Made by a program: the position numbers and the translations under genes. From Isoetes taiwanensis (lineage: Eukaryota > Streptophyta > Lycopodiopsida > Isoetales > Isoetaceae): 64,000 bases of DNA. The DNA lies in assembly GCA_021234155.1 (NCBI GenBank), contig JAJEKV010000060.1:3704451-3768450 (forward strand), given 5' to 3'. Shown here piece by piece: positions 11,932 to 24,312 of the stretch. The notes under the pieces are model-generated. The model searched no databases. It saw nothing but the letters and a program-made list of their open reading frames with translations, and was not told the DNA's origin. Numbering within the stretch: the stretch's first letter is position 1; each line of letters begins with the position of its first letter.

Positions 11932-12491
11932 TGTTAAACAATGTGAGTATGAACTTAGAGCAACTATTCTAGGTAGATCTATTGGCAACTAACTTCAGAT
12001 AAGCTAGTTAAGCTATACAAAAGCCTTAACTATTGATTTCAAGTTCAAACACATTCAATCACAATGGTCAATAATACAACCATAGTAATTCATAAAAACA
12101 TTCTCCTTCTCATGATCATTCCCCCTGATGCCGAATACAACTTAGATTTACAATTTATGGATCGAATCCTTGCCGCTTGCAGGCGGTTTCGGATCAATCC
12201 AGTTCGGTCGCCTCACCTGTAGGAGATCATTTGATATGATTCGACCTCCTTATATAACTATAAATAACTGTTCTTATCTTTATGAAAAACTTATGACTTT
12301 AAGATTTAATAAGGTTTTAAACTTTGCCCATTTTCGTTATACAGCTTCAAACCATTGCCCATTAAACCATGACTGCTCTCGAATGTCTTCACCTGTTAAT
12401 ATACCCTAGTCTCCTCCTTAACCATTGAACTTCTTCTTTCAACTAGTGTTCCCCTTTCCACATCTAACTATATCTAACCTTAACATTTTCA
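11932..12491 (-). repeat. Copia 5' LTR
   Basis: Direct repeat of 6986-7536 and the 5' LTR in element orientation, adjoining the PBS. It should contain the element promoter. Confidence 0.92.
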
Positions 12492-13317
12492 ATAGATGGA
12501 TTCTATATCCATCTACATAACATTTATCCATCACCTTACGTGTACTTAGTGTGCATTATTGTAGCATCCTTGAATTGTTTAGCTTTCAACACTCAATTGG
12601 CTTCTTGGGTATAGGTATGTTTATAGATAGATAGATAGACAAACAAATACATTTTTTTTAATCTGAGATCTTCACAACGTTGTTGTAATTTTTATTTTTG
12701 CTAGTAAAGTATTGATGTATTTTTGCATCTAGAAGACATTGTCATGTAATTCACAGAAGAAAGATAGCTCAATTGTCAAATCTATACAAACCCTTCGACT
12801 CATGCAACTAGATAGGACAAACTACAATTACATACGACAAAACCATTTGAAGAATCCTTTATGTGTAGGAAACATACAAGGTAGTTGTAACTGCCTTCTA
12901 AAATGAACTTCGTCTCTTTGTTCAAGCTTAACTAGTTTGCTGAAACTTGTTCTTATGTTAGGCCTAGAAAATTAAATTTAAAAGGATGGACCTTGTGGAT
13001 GCCCGTTCATGTTTCCAAAATATCCCAATACATTAATTATTCCAAGATGCACACCTACCACAACCTTCATATGCTACATATTTTACAAAATATGCAGGGC
13101 AAAACCCACCACAATGTAGCTTTAGTTACCAGAATTATTAATGCATCCAAGGTTGTTGCAGGAGTACAACGAAGCAATTATGTACGAATATTTATAGCAA
13201 TGTCCATGCTAGACTAGAATATATGTCACCAGAATATGTCAAGAGTATCATGCTCCTTGAGCAAAACTTGCCTAAAATTATATGAAAAACATGTTTGAAT
13301 ACACTATCATAAAAGTT
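12492..13317. other. Spacer without genes
   Basis: AT-rich. A short ATAG microsatellite lies at about 12620-12640. No coding signal or further repeat recognised. Confidence 0.5.
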
Positions 13318-13718
13318 TCTAGGACTCTCTAGTTACAAATCCAACTTTCCCTAGAGAACTCTTCCATTCCAAGCATTCATTTGTACCAAGCTGTGAAGAA
13401 TTTGAAACTCAGATTGTAGAATCTTAGTTGGAGGAATACGTTGGTGACAAAAATTGTCTGGCAGCAGGGATTTTTCGGGTACATTGTGAATGGAATGATC
13501 ACTACATATATGTCAAGGTTTTCTCTGGATAACTGGATCAGTTGATATCATATGGATAGTTTAATTTCTGTTGCACTTGAGAGGTAATTAGTCCATTCTA
13601 ATCTAAATTCTACTTTCCCCTCATCTTTCTCGTTCATATCTATTTTTCTCTCTTTCTTTTCGGCCATCCCCTGCTTAGTTCGAATTTTTCTCCCCCTTGT
13701 TGGATCCACCTGAACCTC

Positions 13719-16278
13719 ATGATTATGGAAACTCATAAGAATTTTAACCTAAATGCCAAAACTCTTCCTATTCTCCACTGTTTTCTGGCGCCTCAAGACG
13801 AGGATTAGGCTCTTTTGCTCTCAAATTTGAAAGAAATCTCCAACAAAAGCTCCAATTTTTTACCTTTTGAAAATTTTGGAGATATCAGTCTGTGCAATAA
13901 CAATTTAACGAATCCCCTCGTGCGATCACACGCCCGGTTTGAATAATTACTCGAAAGATCCAAGTCTACATGGCTTCACTCCCACAATTGATCCTAACAC
14001 CGATCCTCGAACCTTATGGACTGCCTCGACTTGCAAATGAAGTTCGCTTGGATGATGCCTGGGATGAAATTATTCAACAAGAGTGGCCTCAATTGAACTC
14101 CAAACTCGCCACTGTTCATGGTATTTATTTAAACTCCCCTATGGTCTTTGAAAAAATGAAATGCCCACAAAACTAACACATTTGACTTGAAAATTGACAA
14201 AACGGGAATATTGCTAATCTCGGTCTCACCTCCTTTCTTTGCAAAAAGGCCTTACCATTAATGCTGTTTATTGGTTAAGCTACCCATTTATCATGTTTGA
14301 ATGTGGTAGTCAGAGATCTGCAAATTTTCTCCTCCATAGTGGTAGCATGGTCTTTGAAAACTTCCATATCTTTTTCATTAAATGGAATCCCAAGCTATCA
14401 ATCTCTGAGCTGAATAATTATTGTGTGGCATCCACATCTCTCTATGGCCTAAGTCCAATTTGTTGGAGTGAAGATTCTTTCAAATCATTGTTTAACTCTA
14501 TTGGTACTTATGTTTCTACCGTCTATGCTCCTTATAAGCCACCTCTTGCATATGTCCAACTCGACTTATCTCCTTTCAATATTCCTTTCATTGATTGATT
14601 GCTTTGGCCAAAAAGCAATTTTAGAATTAAGATGGGCTGGTTTACCTCCAAATTGCAACAGTTGTTTAGCTAGATATTTTTGATATGCTGATTGCAAGAA
14701 AGGGAACAACTCAGTGGTTGCTGAAGATAAAGAAGTTTATAAAGATGTGAGAAATGGCATTGATATTGATAGGAATAGCACTAAGGACAAGGAATCAAAT
14801 TTCACCTGGACCAGTGTTAATGGCAGTGCAAAAAGAATTGTAAAGAAAAAATTAGAGAGAGAGAGACAGAAATCTCCAACTTTGCAAAGGAAAAATACTT
14901 TTGCAAGTAAATCTACCATTACAACTCAAATGACTGATGAGGAAAGGTATAGATTGAAAGGGAAAGCTAAAGTCACTTTCCACAATAATCAAAAATTGGA
15001 TCTTCATTCCACGTTATCTCATATTGCTAGAGATTCTAAGTTATTATCCAACAGCAAGTCTATTTTTCTTCATTCAAATCAAGCTGGCCTACATCTTCAA
15101 CCATCTGGCAACCTGTCAAAGGCACGAGAGACTCATTAACTAAGGAAATTCAAGACAAATACTCATTAAAATCCAACGAGTCAAACAAAAGCAAAGGCTA
15201 TATGGCTTCTAATGAACATATTTCCTCTGTATCCAATAAAAACTTTCAAAATGTTGGTGGATACAGACCTTCTACCTCAACAGGAACTAAGGTTCATGCA
15301 AATCTGCAATCCAAGGAGATTCAAGCCCCTCTTTCTTCAAGTAAACATGGCTTTAAGAAGGGAATCAAGACAACTCCAAAAAAGGCAAAAATTCTACATC
15401 ATCTTCTGAGGATGAGGAGGAGGTAATTTACTGTTCTAATCAATTTGCTATTTTTGCTAATAATTCTGCAGACCATATTGATCAAATGCATCTACAAATT
15501 GAAACTCGTGACCTTATTGATCATATTCCTTTATCTAAGCCCTCAAGTCCAAAGAATAAGATTATGCCTTCCAACTTTATACATCTAATTGACTTGTCTT
15601 TCCCTGATCCTATATGTAGCCCTTTCCATAAAAACTTTACCATTTCAAAAGACATTGCTATGCAGCTTTCTACAATTGATTTCTCAGTCAATAAAACAAT
15701 TGGACATAAAAACTTGGAAGGAAATATAACTCTGGGAGAAGGCAGATCAAGAGAAGAATCTGCTTCAGACATATGTACAAGACTTCAAAATGCGTAAAAA
15801 AGCAGGTTTATGAGTGACAAAGAGTATGTTCCCTCAAACTCCCGAAGAGACAATTGTGAAAGAAGGGGATTTTCCGAGAGAAACAAGGAACTCTTTTCCA
15901 GGCAAGTTCTCAATCCTATAAATCATAACTCTCATTTAAATATTGCTGCTAACATGAATAACGTTGCTGATGATTATCATATAAACACACATGTTAATAA
16001 GTTATTTGAATTCTTTCCCCGGTGGTGTTTCTTCCGACTATGAGAGTGATTTTGATAATGTTAATAAAGAAAAAATAGTGGATACAAAAAATAAGAATGA
16101 CCGGGATCAAGAATGTTATCTAAATAATCCTCATCCCGCTGAAAAAACCAAAACTATGGAAAATTCAAAGAAAGCTAAAGGGAAGAAGAAAAATATCATC
16201 TCTACCCCTAAGAATTCTCCTGCTTGTAATACTAGAAGCAGTGGAAGCCAGATCAATCTACAAGGAGAAAACTCATGA
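13719..16278 (+). pseudogene. LINE ORF1-like (DUF4283-type) protein, copy A
   Basis: Start ATG shared with copy B. A DUF4283-like RNA-binding region is readable: GIYLNSPMVFEKMKC, IFFIKWNPKLS, SLYGLSPICW, AYVQLDLSPFNIPFID and GLPPNCNSC, ending in a knuckle-like C-x-x-C...C. A lysine- and serine-rich polar tail follows, ending SPACNTRSSGSQ. Copy A has a TAG where copy B has CAG near 13807, several frameshifts, and a TGA at 14681-14683 in the knuckle region that copy B shares. Such proteins coat LINE RNA. Family assignment rests on motif spacing, not a database hit; a domesticated gag-like gene is possible. Confidence 0.6.
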
Positions 16279-18299
16279 TGCTAGAAAAACTTATATTTAC
16301 AATATCATAGAACATGCATTTGGGCCACACCGATGTCGAAACAAGAGATTTCCTATTGGTGGGAAATGGATATACAACAAGGCAAAGGACAACTATACTA
16401 GGTATTTCAGCCTCCACATAGTGAAGATTAAGGCAGAACCAAAAGAGGGGGTGTTGACCCTCAACCTGGCTAGAGAGTCAAACACAAGAAGCCAACTTGA
16501 GTTTATGCTCAAGTTGGGGTTAGAACCTCCAGATCACTTAAGGTGATAAGTCTACACAAGAATTTCTCAAAGAAAAAACTCAAATATCAAGCATTCATAC
16601 CTTTCCCAATTCAAGAATATGGAACCCTCACTCAAATTGATGTGGCTCTCATAGGTGGATTGATTTCCAAGGTCAAATCATTGTGACTTGTACAGAAAAG
16701 TTATAGGCAAGCAAGGGAGAAGATCTTGACCAAGTCTGAGTTCTAGTCTGCAAGATATTCGATCTCAAAGTTGGGTCAATTTTTGGTCAATACCAGTCAA
16801 AACTACAGGCAGATCTCAGAATTTTGTAACTTGAGTTGCAGATGGAATTTTGAAGAGATTCCAAAGCAGAGGTGAAGTATAGGTCCCAAAGGTGAGGGGC
16901 ATGCAGTCAAATCATATTTTGGATCATAAAAACTATTTTTTGGCACTGTTTTGTGAATAACAGTCTAAAATTGTATCAGACAGAATGCAAAAAATGATAA
17001 CTTGAGTTTGGAATGGTTTTTTTTCGAACTTTTTGTGCACACAGGTGCAAATATGATGGGAAAAGAAGGGAAGTGGTCATATGCAAGAAAAGATGATAGA
17101 ATATCTTACTGTAAAAATGTTTGTGAGGCAAAAATACTAAAGGATCATGACAGTCAAGTTTTTAAATACTTGGCGTGGCAATTTTCATTGATATGAAGGT
17201 AATACAAGATGAATAGAGGTCTCAGGATCATAAATCAATCATCAAAATATCTCAGGAGGTCATAAAATAATTTCATAACAGGAATATCAGTCCAATTCCA
17301 CAAATCGAACTGTGGAACACTCAGATACTTCATAAACGTCTTCAGATCATGCTCAACATGTATCAATGTTGAGGTTTGATGCATCCGGGCCTTGAAAAGT
17401 TGTGTGTCGATCACCCCCATTATATTTTCAAATTTTTATGAATCCAGAATCTTAGGCTTTGATTATGGGTTTGTTGGGTAGCTAAGAGGTGGGAAGAGAA
17501 GATTCGGGAGGAATTTAAGGCAGAAATTGAGGCCTCTGGCCGATTCGAAGGTTTTTTCTAAGTTTAGGATTCATGGAGGGAATCTCGCGAGCATCTTTCG
17601 AGTATATTTCGAGATTCTGGCCTTTTAAAAAATCAATTTTCAATGGTTTAAATGGAAAAATCAACCTTTGGGTTTTGGGAATCTTCTGGGGATCTTTGAG
17701 GATGCCTTCCAAAAATTTGGGAGCATATCTGGTCCTGCCACGTGGCATAGGAAATCCTTATGGTATCTAGAATGATACCTAAGTTATTCACCTAGGGTTT
17801 TGATATTCCATAATAGGGTTTATTTTCCAAAGGCAAAGGCCAAAAAATGGGATGGGAATATGAAATAGAAATGAGTTTATGATGAGATGAGGGAAGAGTT
17901 GAGGAATCAAGGCAAAAAATGAGAGAAGGCATAGGGGAATGGAGATGGGGAATAGTTTGGGCAAAAGATTCTAGATTACCATGGGGTCTTCCAAACTCTA
18001 ACTTCCAATCTTCAAAAAGTATCTTCCAATCTTCTTACCCAAAATCTTATAAGCATCCTTTGACCTCAAATGAAGTATTCTTTATGGGCGTTGACCTTGA
18101 AGATAAATATCCTTTGACCTTCACACCAATGTTGACTACCAAGTTCTTCTTTGGCTTAGCCTTCCTAACTTCAACATATGAACCAACAAGGGGGCTCAAA
18201 TAGGTTGGCATGGTAATCGGGAAAAGGTGAAGACGACCCCCAGGGTGCTTGCAGCTCAGAGTTTATTCGAGAAGTTTGTTAACTATCATGCTGAGAGTA
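16241..18299 (+). pseudogene. DUF7869-like protein N-terminal fragment, copy A, split by solo LTR
   Basis: The readable start (KTHDARKTYIYN, NKRFPIGGKWIYN, then a divergent reading of the TILGISAST segment) is interrupted at 16446 and resumes at 18195 with AQIGWHGNREKV, ending at SLFEKFVNYHAES where copy A stops. The C-terminal two thirds, present in copy B, are absent. The fragment cannot be functional. Confidence 0.6.
16452..18188. mobile_element. Solo LTR, 1737 bases
   Basis: Begins TGTTGACCC and ends GAACCAACA, so the termini are TGTTG/CAACA. It is flanked by AGGGGG at 16446-16451 and 18189-18194. Copy B of the surrounding unit shows the unoccupied site (aaaagaggtgggctcaaa at about 22180-22197). 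No coding domains, PBS or second LTR are present, which fits a solo LTR left by recombination. The TSD is six bases, or five with slippage in the G-run. Confidence 0.8.
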
Positions 18300-18728
18300 C
18301 AAATTAACTTGTGGATTTATCTCTAGCACTTCCTCTTAGCTCTAGGACTCTCTAGTTACAAATCCAACTTTCCCTAAAGAACTCTTCCATCCCAAGCATT
18401 CATTTGTACCAAGGTGTGAAGAATTTGAAACTCGGATTGTAGAATCTTAGTTGGAGGAATTCGTTGGTGACAAAATTGTCCGGCAAAAGGGGATTTTTCT
18501 GCACATTGTGAATGGAATGATCACTACATATATGTCAAGGTTTTCTCTGGATAATTGGATCAGTTGATATCATATGGATAGTTTAATTTCTGTTGCAATT
18601 GAGAGGTAATTAGTCCATTCTAATCTAAATTCTACTTTCCCCTCATCTTTCTCGTTCATATCTATTTTTCCCTCTTTCTTTTCGCCATCCCCGCTTAGTT
18701 CGAATTCCCCTGGGATCCACCGAACCTC

Positions 18729-21700
18729 ATGATTATGGAAACTCAAAAGAATTTTAACCTAAATGCCAAAACTCTTCCTATTCTCCACTGTTTTCTGGCG
18801 CCTCAAGACGAGGATCAGGCTCTTTTGCTCTCAAATTTGAAAGAAATCTCCAACAAAAGCTCCAATTTTTTACCTTTTGAAAATTTTGGAGATATCAGTC
18901 TGTGCAAGAACAATTTAACGAATCCCCTGTCTGATCACACACCAGTTTGGAATAATTACTCGAAAGATCCAAGTCTACATGGCTTCACTCCCACAATTGA
19001 TCCTAACACTGGGATCCCTGAACCTTATGGACTGCCTCGACTTGCAAATGAAGTTCGCTTGGATGATGCCTGGGATGAAATTCTTCAACAAGAGCGGCCT
19101 CAATTGAACTCCAAACTCGCCACTGTTCATGGTATTTATTTAAACTCCCCTATGGTCTTTGAAAAAATGAAATGCCTGTCAAACTCGGTTGTTATCTTGA
19201 AAATTGACAAAACGGGAGTTAATATTGCTAATCTCTGGTCTCACCTCCTTTCTTTGCAAAAAGGCCTTACCATTAATGATGTTTACTGGTTAAGCTACCC
19301 ATTTATCATGTTTGAATGTGGTAGTCAGAGATCTGCAAATTTTCTCCTCCATAGTAGTACCATGGTCTTTGAAAACTTCCATATCTTTTTCATTTAAATG
19401 GAATCCCAAGCTATCAACCTCTGAGCTGAATAATTATTGTGTGGCATCCACATCTCTCTATGGCCTAAGTCAAATTTGTTGGAATGAAGATTCTTTCAAA
19501 TCATTGTTTAACTCTATTGGTACTTATGTTTCTACCGTCTATGCTCCTTACCTCTTGCATATGTCCAACTCGACTTATGTCCTTTCAATATTCCTTTCAT
19601 TGATTGCTTTGGCCAAAAAGCAGTTTTAGAATTTAGATGGGCTGGTTTACCTCCAAATTGCAACAGTTGTTTAGCTAGACATTTTTGATATGCTGATTGC
19701 AAGAAAGGGAACAACTCAGTGGTTGCTGAAGATAAAGAAGTTTATAAAGATGTGAGAAATGGCATTGATATTGATAGGAATAGCACTAAGGACAAGGAAT
19801 CAAATTTCACCTGGACCAGTGTTAATGGCAGTGCAAAAAGAATTGTAAAGAAAAAATTAGAGAGAGAGAGAGACAGAAATCTCCAACTTTGCAAAGTAAA
19901 AATACTTTTGCAAGTAAATCTACCATTACAACTCAAACGACTGATGAGGAAAGGTATAGATTGAAAGGGAAAGCTAAAGTCACTTTCCACAATAATCAAA
20001 AATTGGATCTTCATTCCACGTTATCTCATATTGCTAGAGATTCTAAGTTATTATCCAACAGCAAGTCTATTTCTCTTCATTCAAATCAAGCTGGCCTACA
20101 TCTTCAACCATCTGGCAACCTGTCAAAGGCACGAGAGACTCATTAACTAAGGAAATTCAAGACAAATACTCATTAAAATCCAACGAGTCAAACAAAAGCA
20201 AAGGCTATATGGCTTCTAATGAACATATTTCCTCTGTATCCAATAAACTCTTTCAAAATGTTGGTGGATACAGACCTTCTACCTCAACAGAAACTAAGGT
20301 TCATGCAAATCTGCAATCCAAGGAGATTCAAGCCCCTCTTTCTTCAAGTAAACATGGCTTTAAGAAGGAATCAAGACAACTCCAAAAAAGGCAAAAATTC
20401 TACATCATCTTCTGAGGATGATGAGGAGGTAATTTACTGTTCTAATCAATTTGCTATTTTTGCTAATAATTCTGCAGACCATATTGATCAAATGCATCTA
20501 CAAATTGAAACTCGTGACCTTATGTAGGATATTAAGAGAAATTCTTCAATTGTCACAAGCAATGGTCTAGCAAGATTATCAAATTCAACAATGTACTTCA
20601 AAACAACTAGTAATCTTAGTGGAAAGCCAAGTTATGGTCTCTAATTTCCACTAGATTGCACCATCTACTCTTTGCTATTATGCAATCACAGAACAATACT
20701 CAATATTCCAAGAACACAATTAATGTAATGGTCAATAATTCCATTCAACCATTATATTACTGTAGCAGCTCGATATTGTTCATCAATCCTATTATATGCT
20801 CGGGTTCATTTCAAATCCGATATGGTCTGCACCCAAATCATCTCCATACGCCCCTGTATAGTTATTTCATCTGTTCTCCATACTTGTAGTGCCCAATCCG
20901 GCGGTTAAGGCCTTTCCAATCTGGGTTTCAACTTGATCGACAATATCCCACAGACGTCAATGTAGAAATCAGCTGTCTTCGACAATATCCCACATTCATT
21001 CTCATCAAGCACATAAAGCACATAAAGCACTTATATACATAAAGCACTCATTTGCTTGCATCTCTAACTGTTCAATACGAATCTTCAACCTGTAAGACCA
21101 GTACAACCTACTACCACTGCTTCTCATAGGTTGTTCTTGTAGCTACAATATATTCACTGCCACTGCTTCTCATGAATATAAGATGCATATAATATAACCT
21201 GATCCACTGCCACTGCTTCTCATGGATATTTGTCTGACTTATTAAGCTGAAATCTCATCACCTTATAGATCATATTCCTTTATCTAAGCCCTCAAGTCCA
21301 AAGAATAAGATTATGCCTTCCAACTTTATACATCTAATTGACTTGTCTTTCCTTGATCCTATATGTAGCCCTTTCCATAAAAACTTTACCGACATTGCTA
21401 TGCAGCTTTCTACAATTGATTTCTCAGTCAATAAAACAATTGGACATAAAAACTTGGAAGGAAATATAACTCTGGGAGAAGGCAGATCAAGAGAAGAATC
21501 TGCTTCAGACATATGTACAAGACTTCAAAATGCAGAAAAAGAGCAGGTTATGAGTGACAGTGAGTATGTTCCTGAAACTCCTGAAGAGACAATTGTGAAA
21601 GAAGGGGGATTTTCCGAGAGAAACAAGGAACTCCTTTCCAGGCAAGTTCTCAATCCTATAAATCATAACTCTCATTTAAATATTGCTGCTAACATGAATA

Positions 21701-22014
21701 ACGTTGCTGATGATTATCATATAAACACACATGTTAATAAGTTATTTGAATTCCTTCATGGTGGTGTTTTTCTTGACTATGAGAGTGATTTTGATAATGT
21801 TAATAAAGAAAATAGTGGATACAAAAATAAGAATGACTGGGATCAAGAATGTTATCTAAATAATCCTCATCCCGCTGAAAAAACCAAAACTATGGAAAAT
21901 TCAAAGAAAGCTAAAGGGAAGAAGAAAAATATCATCTCTACCCCTAAGAATTCTCCTGCTTGTAATACTAGAAGCAGTGGAAGCCAGATCAATCTACAAG
22001 GAGAAAACTCATGA
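18729..22014 (+). pseudogene. LINE ORF1-like (DUF4283-type) protein, copy B
   Basis: Best preserved copy. The first 222 codons are open to 19397 and include LPILHCFLAPQDEDQALLLS, PYGLPRLANEVRLDDAWDEI, VVILKIDKTGVNIANLWSHL and FIMFECGSQRSANFLLHS. One extra T near 19395 then shifts the frame; copy A keeps the frame here, so that lesion is private to B. A deletion near 19550 and the shared TGA at 19686-19688 follow. The polar C-terminal half (19719-22014) is split by a solo LTR at 20523. The final 233 codons are open and end NTRSSGSQ. Same role as copy A. Confidence 0.6.
20523..21260. mobile_element. Solo LTR, 738 bases
   Basis: Starts TGTAGGATATTAAG and ends AATCTCATCA, with perfect 5-base duplications CCTTA at 20518-20522 and 21261-21265. 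Copy A (about 15515) preserves the empty site reading gaccttattgatc. Inside, CCACTGCTTCTCAT recurs three times between about 21112 and 21225. No internal coding region remains. Confidence 0.88.
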
Positions 22015-24312
22015 TGCTAGAAAAACTTGTATTTACAATATCATAGAACATGCATTTGGGCCGTCACCTGATGTCAGGAACAAGAGATTTTCTATTGGTG
22101 GGAAATGGATATACAGCAGTGCAGTGACAACCATACTAGGTATTTCAGCCTCCACATGGTGAAGATTAAGGCAGAACCAAAAGAGGTGGGCTCAAATAGG
22201 TTGGCATGGTAATCGGGAAAAGGTGAAGACAACCCCCAGGGTGCTTGCAGCTCAGAGTTTATTCGAGAAGTTTGTTAACTATCATGCTGAGAGTATGCCT
22301 CACAAAAGTGCGGTTGATGAAGAGGGATGCAGGAAAGTAGTTCGAATGTTGCCTGCATATTTCACACAAAAAGTGATTTTACAAATGATCAACAATCTTC
22401 TAGAGAAAATGGGTGTGGACAAGATTTCACAATCAGCTTTCAGCAAGCTTTGGAGTAAGCATTTTTCAGATGTCAAAAGAATGCAATATAATAACTTCTA
22501 AAAGTGCAATATATGCGTGGATTTGTTAGATAAGCTCGAGAAGTCGAAGCTTGAGGCAGAAAGATCAGCGGTTCGGAAGGAAATGAGAATTCACACGATG
22601 GAACAAATGTCATGTCGATCAACATACTGGATGTGGAGATGCTTGTCTATAATGGAACCAGAGAATTTCTATGCGTCATTCATGACAAGATCGATCAGCA
22701 AAAAAACTATTTGCCCCAGTTTAAGGCTATGCCAAAGTCTGTTGCAAGGTCTTTCCCACTGCAAATCTCACTAGCTGGATTCATAACTCATGGCCAGGGA
22801 GCAGTGCATCACGGCCATTTCACATTAGAATTATGGGGTGATGGTCCAAACTTCCATGTTGGTAGCATTGCAAAAGCATTGCGCAATTTGGAACATGGTT
22901 TTAATGAAGATGTTCATTCTTATAAGCCATTGCAACATCTCTCCAAGGCATTGCATGACATTGGTCCCACGAAATTAGAGAATTTGACCATATGAAGGAT
23001 GAATGGGCCAGCACCTTCAATTCGTGTGAACCCAGTACCGGGGCGCCGACTATCCAAGAAGCTACTCTTGCAACTTGACAATTGTGCTGGCCAGAATAAA
23101 AATAGATACTTGTTTCCATACTTGTTGTATCTTACATGGGTTGGAGTGTTTGAAATGGTCTATGTTGGTTACTTGATGCCTAGCTACACTCATGAAGACA
23201 TTGATGCAATGTTTTGGCATTATAGGATCAAATTGTGGAAAAGTGATGTCACCACCTATCCGAGGCTTTTGGAGCTATTTAAGCAGTGTTCTTGACCTCC
23301 TCCTATTGGTTCATTGATACAAGAAGTCCCCGGCCGGAAAGAGTTCATAGAGGATTATGCTCGCGAAGACCTTATTGGACATAGTGCTCCATTGCAATTT
23401 AGGTTTTGGGTGAAGAATGGAAAGCCAATAATGCAATACAAGATGAGGGCTGAAGATCTTGATCTTATGTGGAAACCGGAAGATAAGGATATATTGATTT
23501 GGAAAGAGGACGTGGCCAGTGAACGAATGGTGCCGACGGGAGAGCCTAAGGCTATGAAACCATTAGGAGAAGTGAAGGACTGTGAACGTACTATGCAAGG
23601 GATAATGGAGTATATAAAGTACTGGGAGAAATCCTTAGCAGATAAACACATAGCACCAGAGAGGAGAGCGTGTAATGAAGCACTTGTAAATTATTGGAAT
23701 GAATTTCATATACTTTTAGGGAGTTTGGACACAAGTATCAGCATCCTTCGAGAGGGTTGGCTACCTCAAAGTCAATGGAGGCTCGACCATTGTCAATTCC
23801 AACCTGATCAGCAGCCGATCCACTTGATGCCAGAGGAGTCTGAAGAGGAGGTGGAAAAGGATGAAGAGCACTATGTTGGACCTAGAAAAGAGCGTCCCAA
23901 GTATTATGGAATTGCTCCATATGATCCTAAGATGGATTTGAAGAATGACCAATATTTGATCGTCAGGCCATCAGATGAAGATACTTATCCTATTTGGTTA
24001 GGGTATACCATCTCGAGTGTTTGTAAGGAAGCTAATAACCCTAATACAAACAAGGTGCGTGTGGAGTGGTGGCGCCCAGTAAGTGGAAAAGGAGTCATTA
24101 CTGGAAAAGAGTGCTACAAAGATTGTTTTAATAAGCAATGGAAGTATGATGCAAGTGATCCGCCCCAATGGGTGGAAATAAAATACGTGTTGATGTCATG
24201 GAACACCAGAAAGAGCAAGGTGGATCCAAGAAAGAGGTACATGAAGATTCCAATCTCTATGAAGGATAAAGTTCTGAAGTCACTAGAGAAGATAGACAAA
24301 CAAGCAAAATAA
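21977..24312 (+). pseudogene. DUF7869-like (transposase-like) protein, interrupted by stops
   Basis: Readable order: KTHDARKTCIYN; NKRFSIGGKWIYSS and TILGISAST (an N-terminal block of the type G-x-x-V/I-C...LGIS); a TGA near 22160; AQIGWHGNREKV; a TAA at 22499-22501; a frameshift between 22590 and 22612; then one frame to 24312 broken by TGA at 22993-22995 and 23293-23295. The core holds QLDNCAGQNKNRY and SYTHEDIDAMF, the D-N-C-x-G-Q-N-K-N and H-E-D-I-D signatures of the eukaryotic DUF7869 group, which I regard as likely transposon-derived nucleases. The last 330 codons are open and end with a basic tail (KVLKSLEKIDKQAK). The second TGA may be a decayed CGA. Family name from memory; function unknown. 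Confidence 0.6.

Larger units (their letters stand above)
6986..12491 (-). mobile_element. Ty1/copia LTR retrotransposon, nearly complete
   Basis: Two long direct repeats of 551 and 560 bases bound a gag-protease-integrase-RT-RNase H frame on the minus strand, the copia domain order. LTRs run TG...CA; the primer-binding site complementary to initiator tRNA-Met and a purine tract lie exactly at the inner LTR edges. LTRs differ by single bases plus a 5-base indel near 7170 and a block near 12230, so the insertion is fairly young. Only three visible lesions break the polyprotein: frameshifts near 11640-11720 and 9988, and one TAA at 8198-8200. Flanks share ATAGATGG but not a clean 5-base TSD directly at both ends. 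Confidence 0.93.
13318..18299 (+). repeat. Duplicated unit, copy A
   Basis: Matches 18341-22295 from TCTAGGACTCTCTAG through ATGCTGAGAGTA. After removing the solo LTR plus one target copy (1743 bases), copy A is 3239 bases; copy B without its own insertion is 3212. Copies A and B are direct neighbours separated by a 41-base linker (18300-18340). The unit starts with an apparent 5' leader, covers a DUF4283-like ORF and stops inside a DUF7869-like ORF. Confidence 0.9.
18341..22295 (+). repeat. Duplicated unit, copy B
   Basis: Direct repeat of copy A. Unlike copy A it runs on into the complete DUF7869-like ORF, so copy B resembles the source structure and copy A a partial tandem duplicate. Confidence 0.9.
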
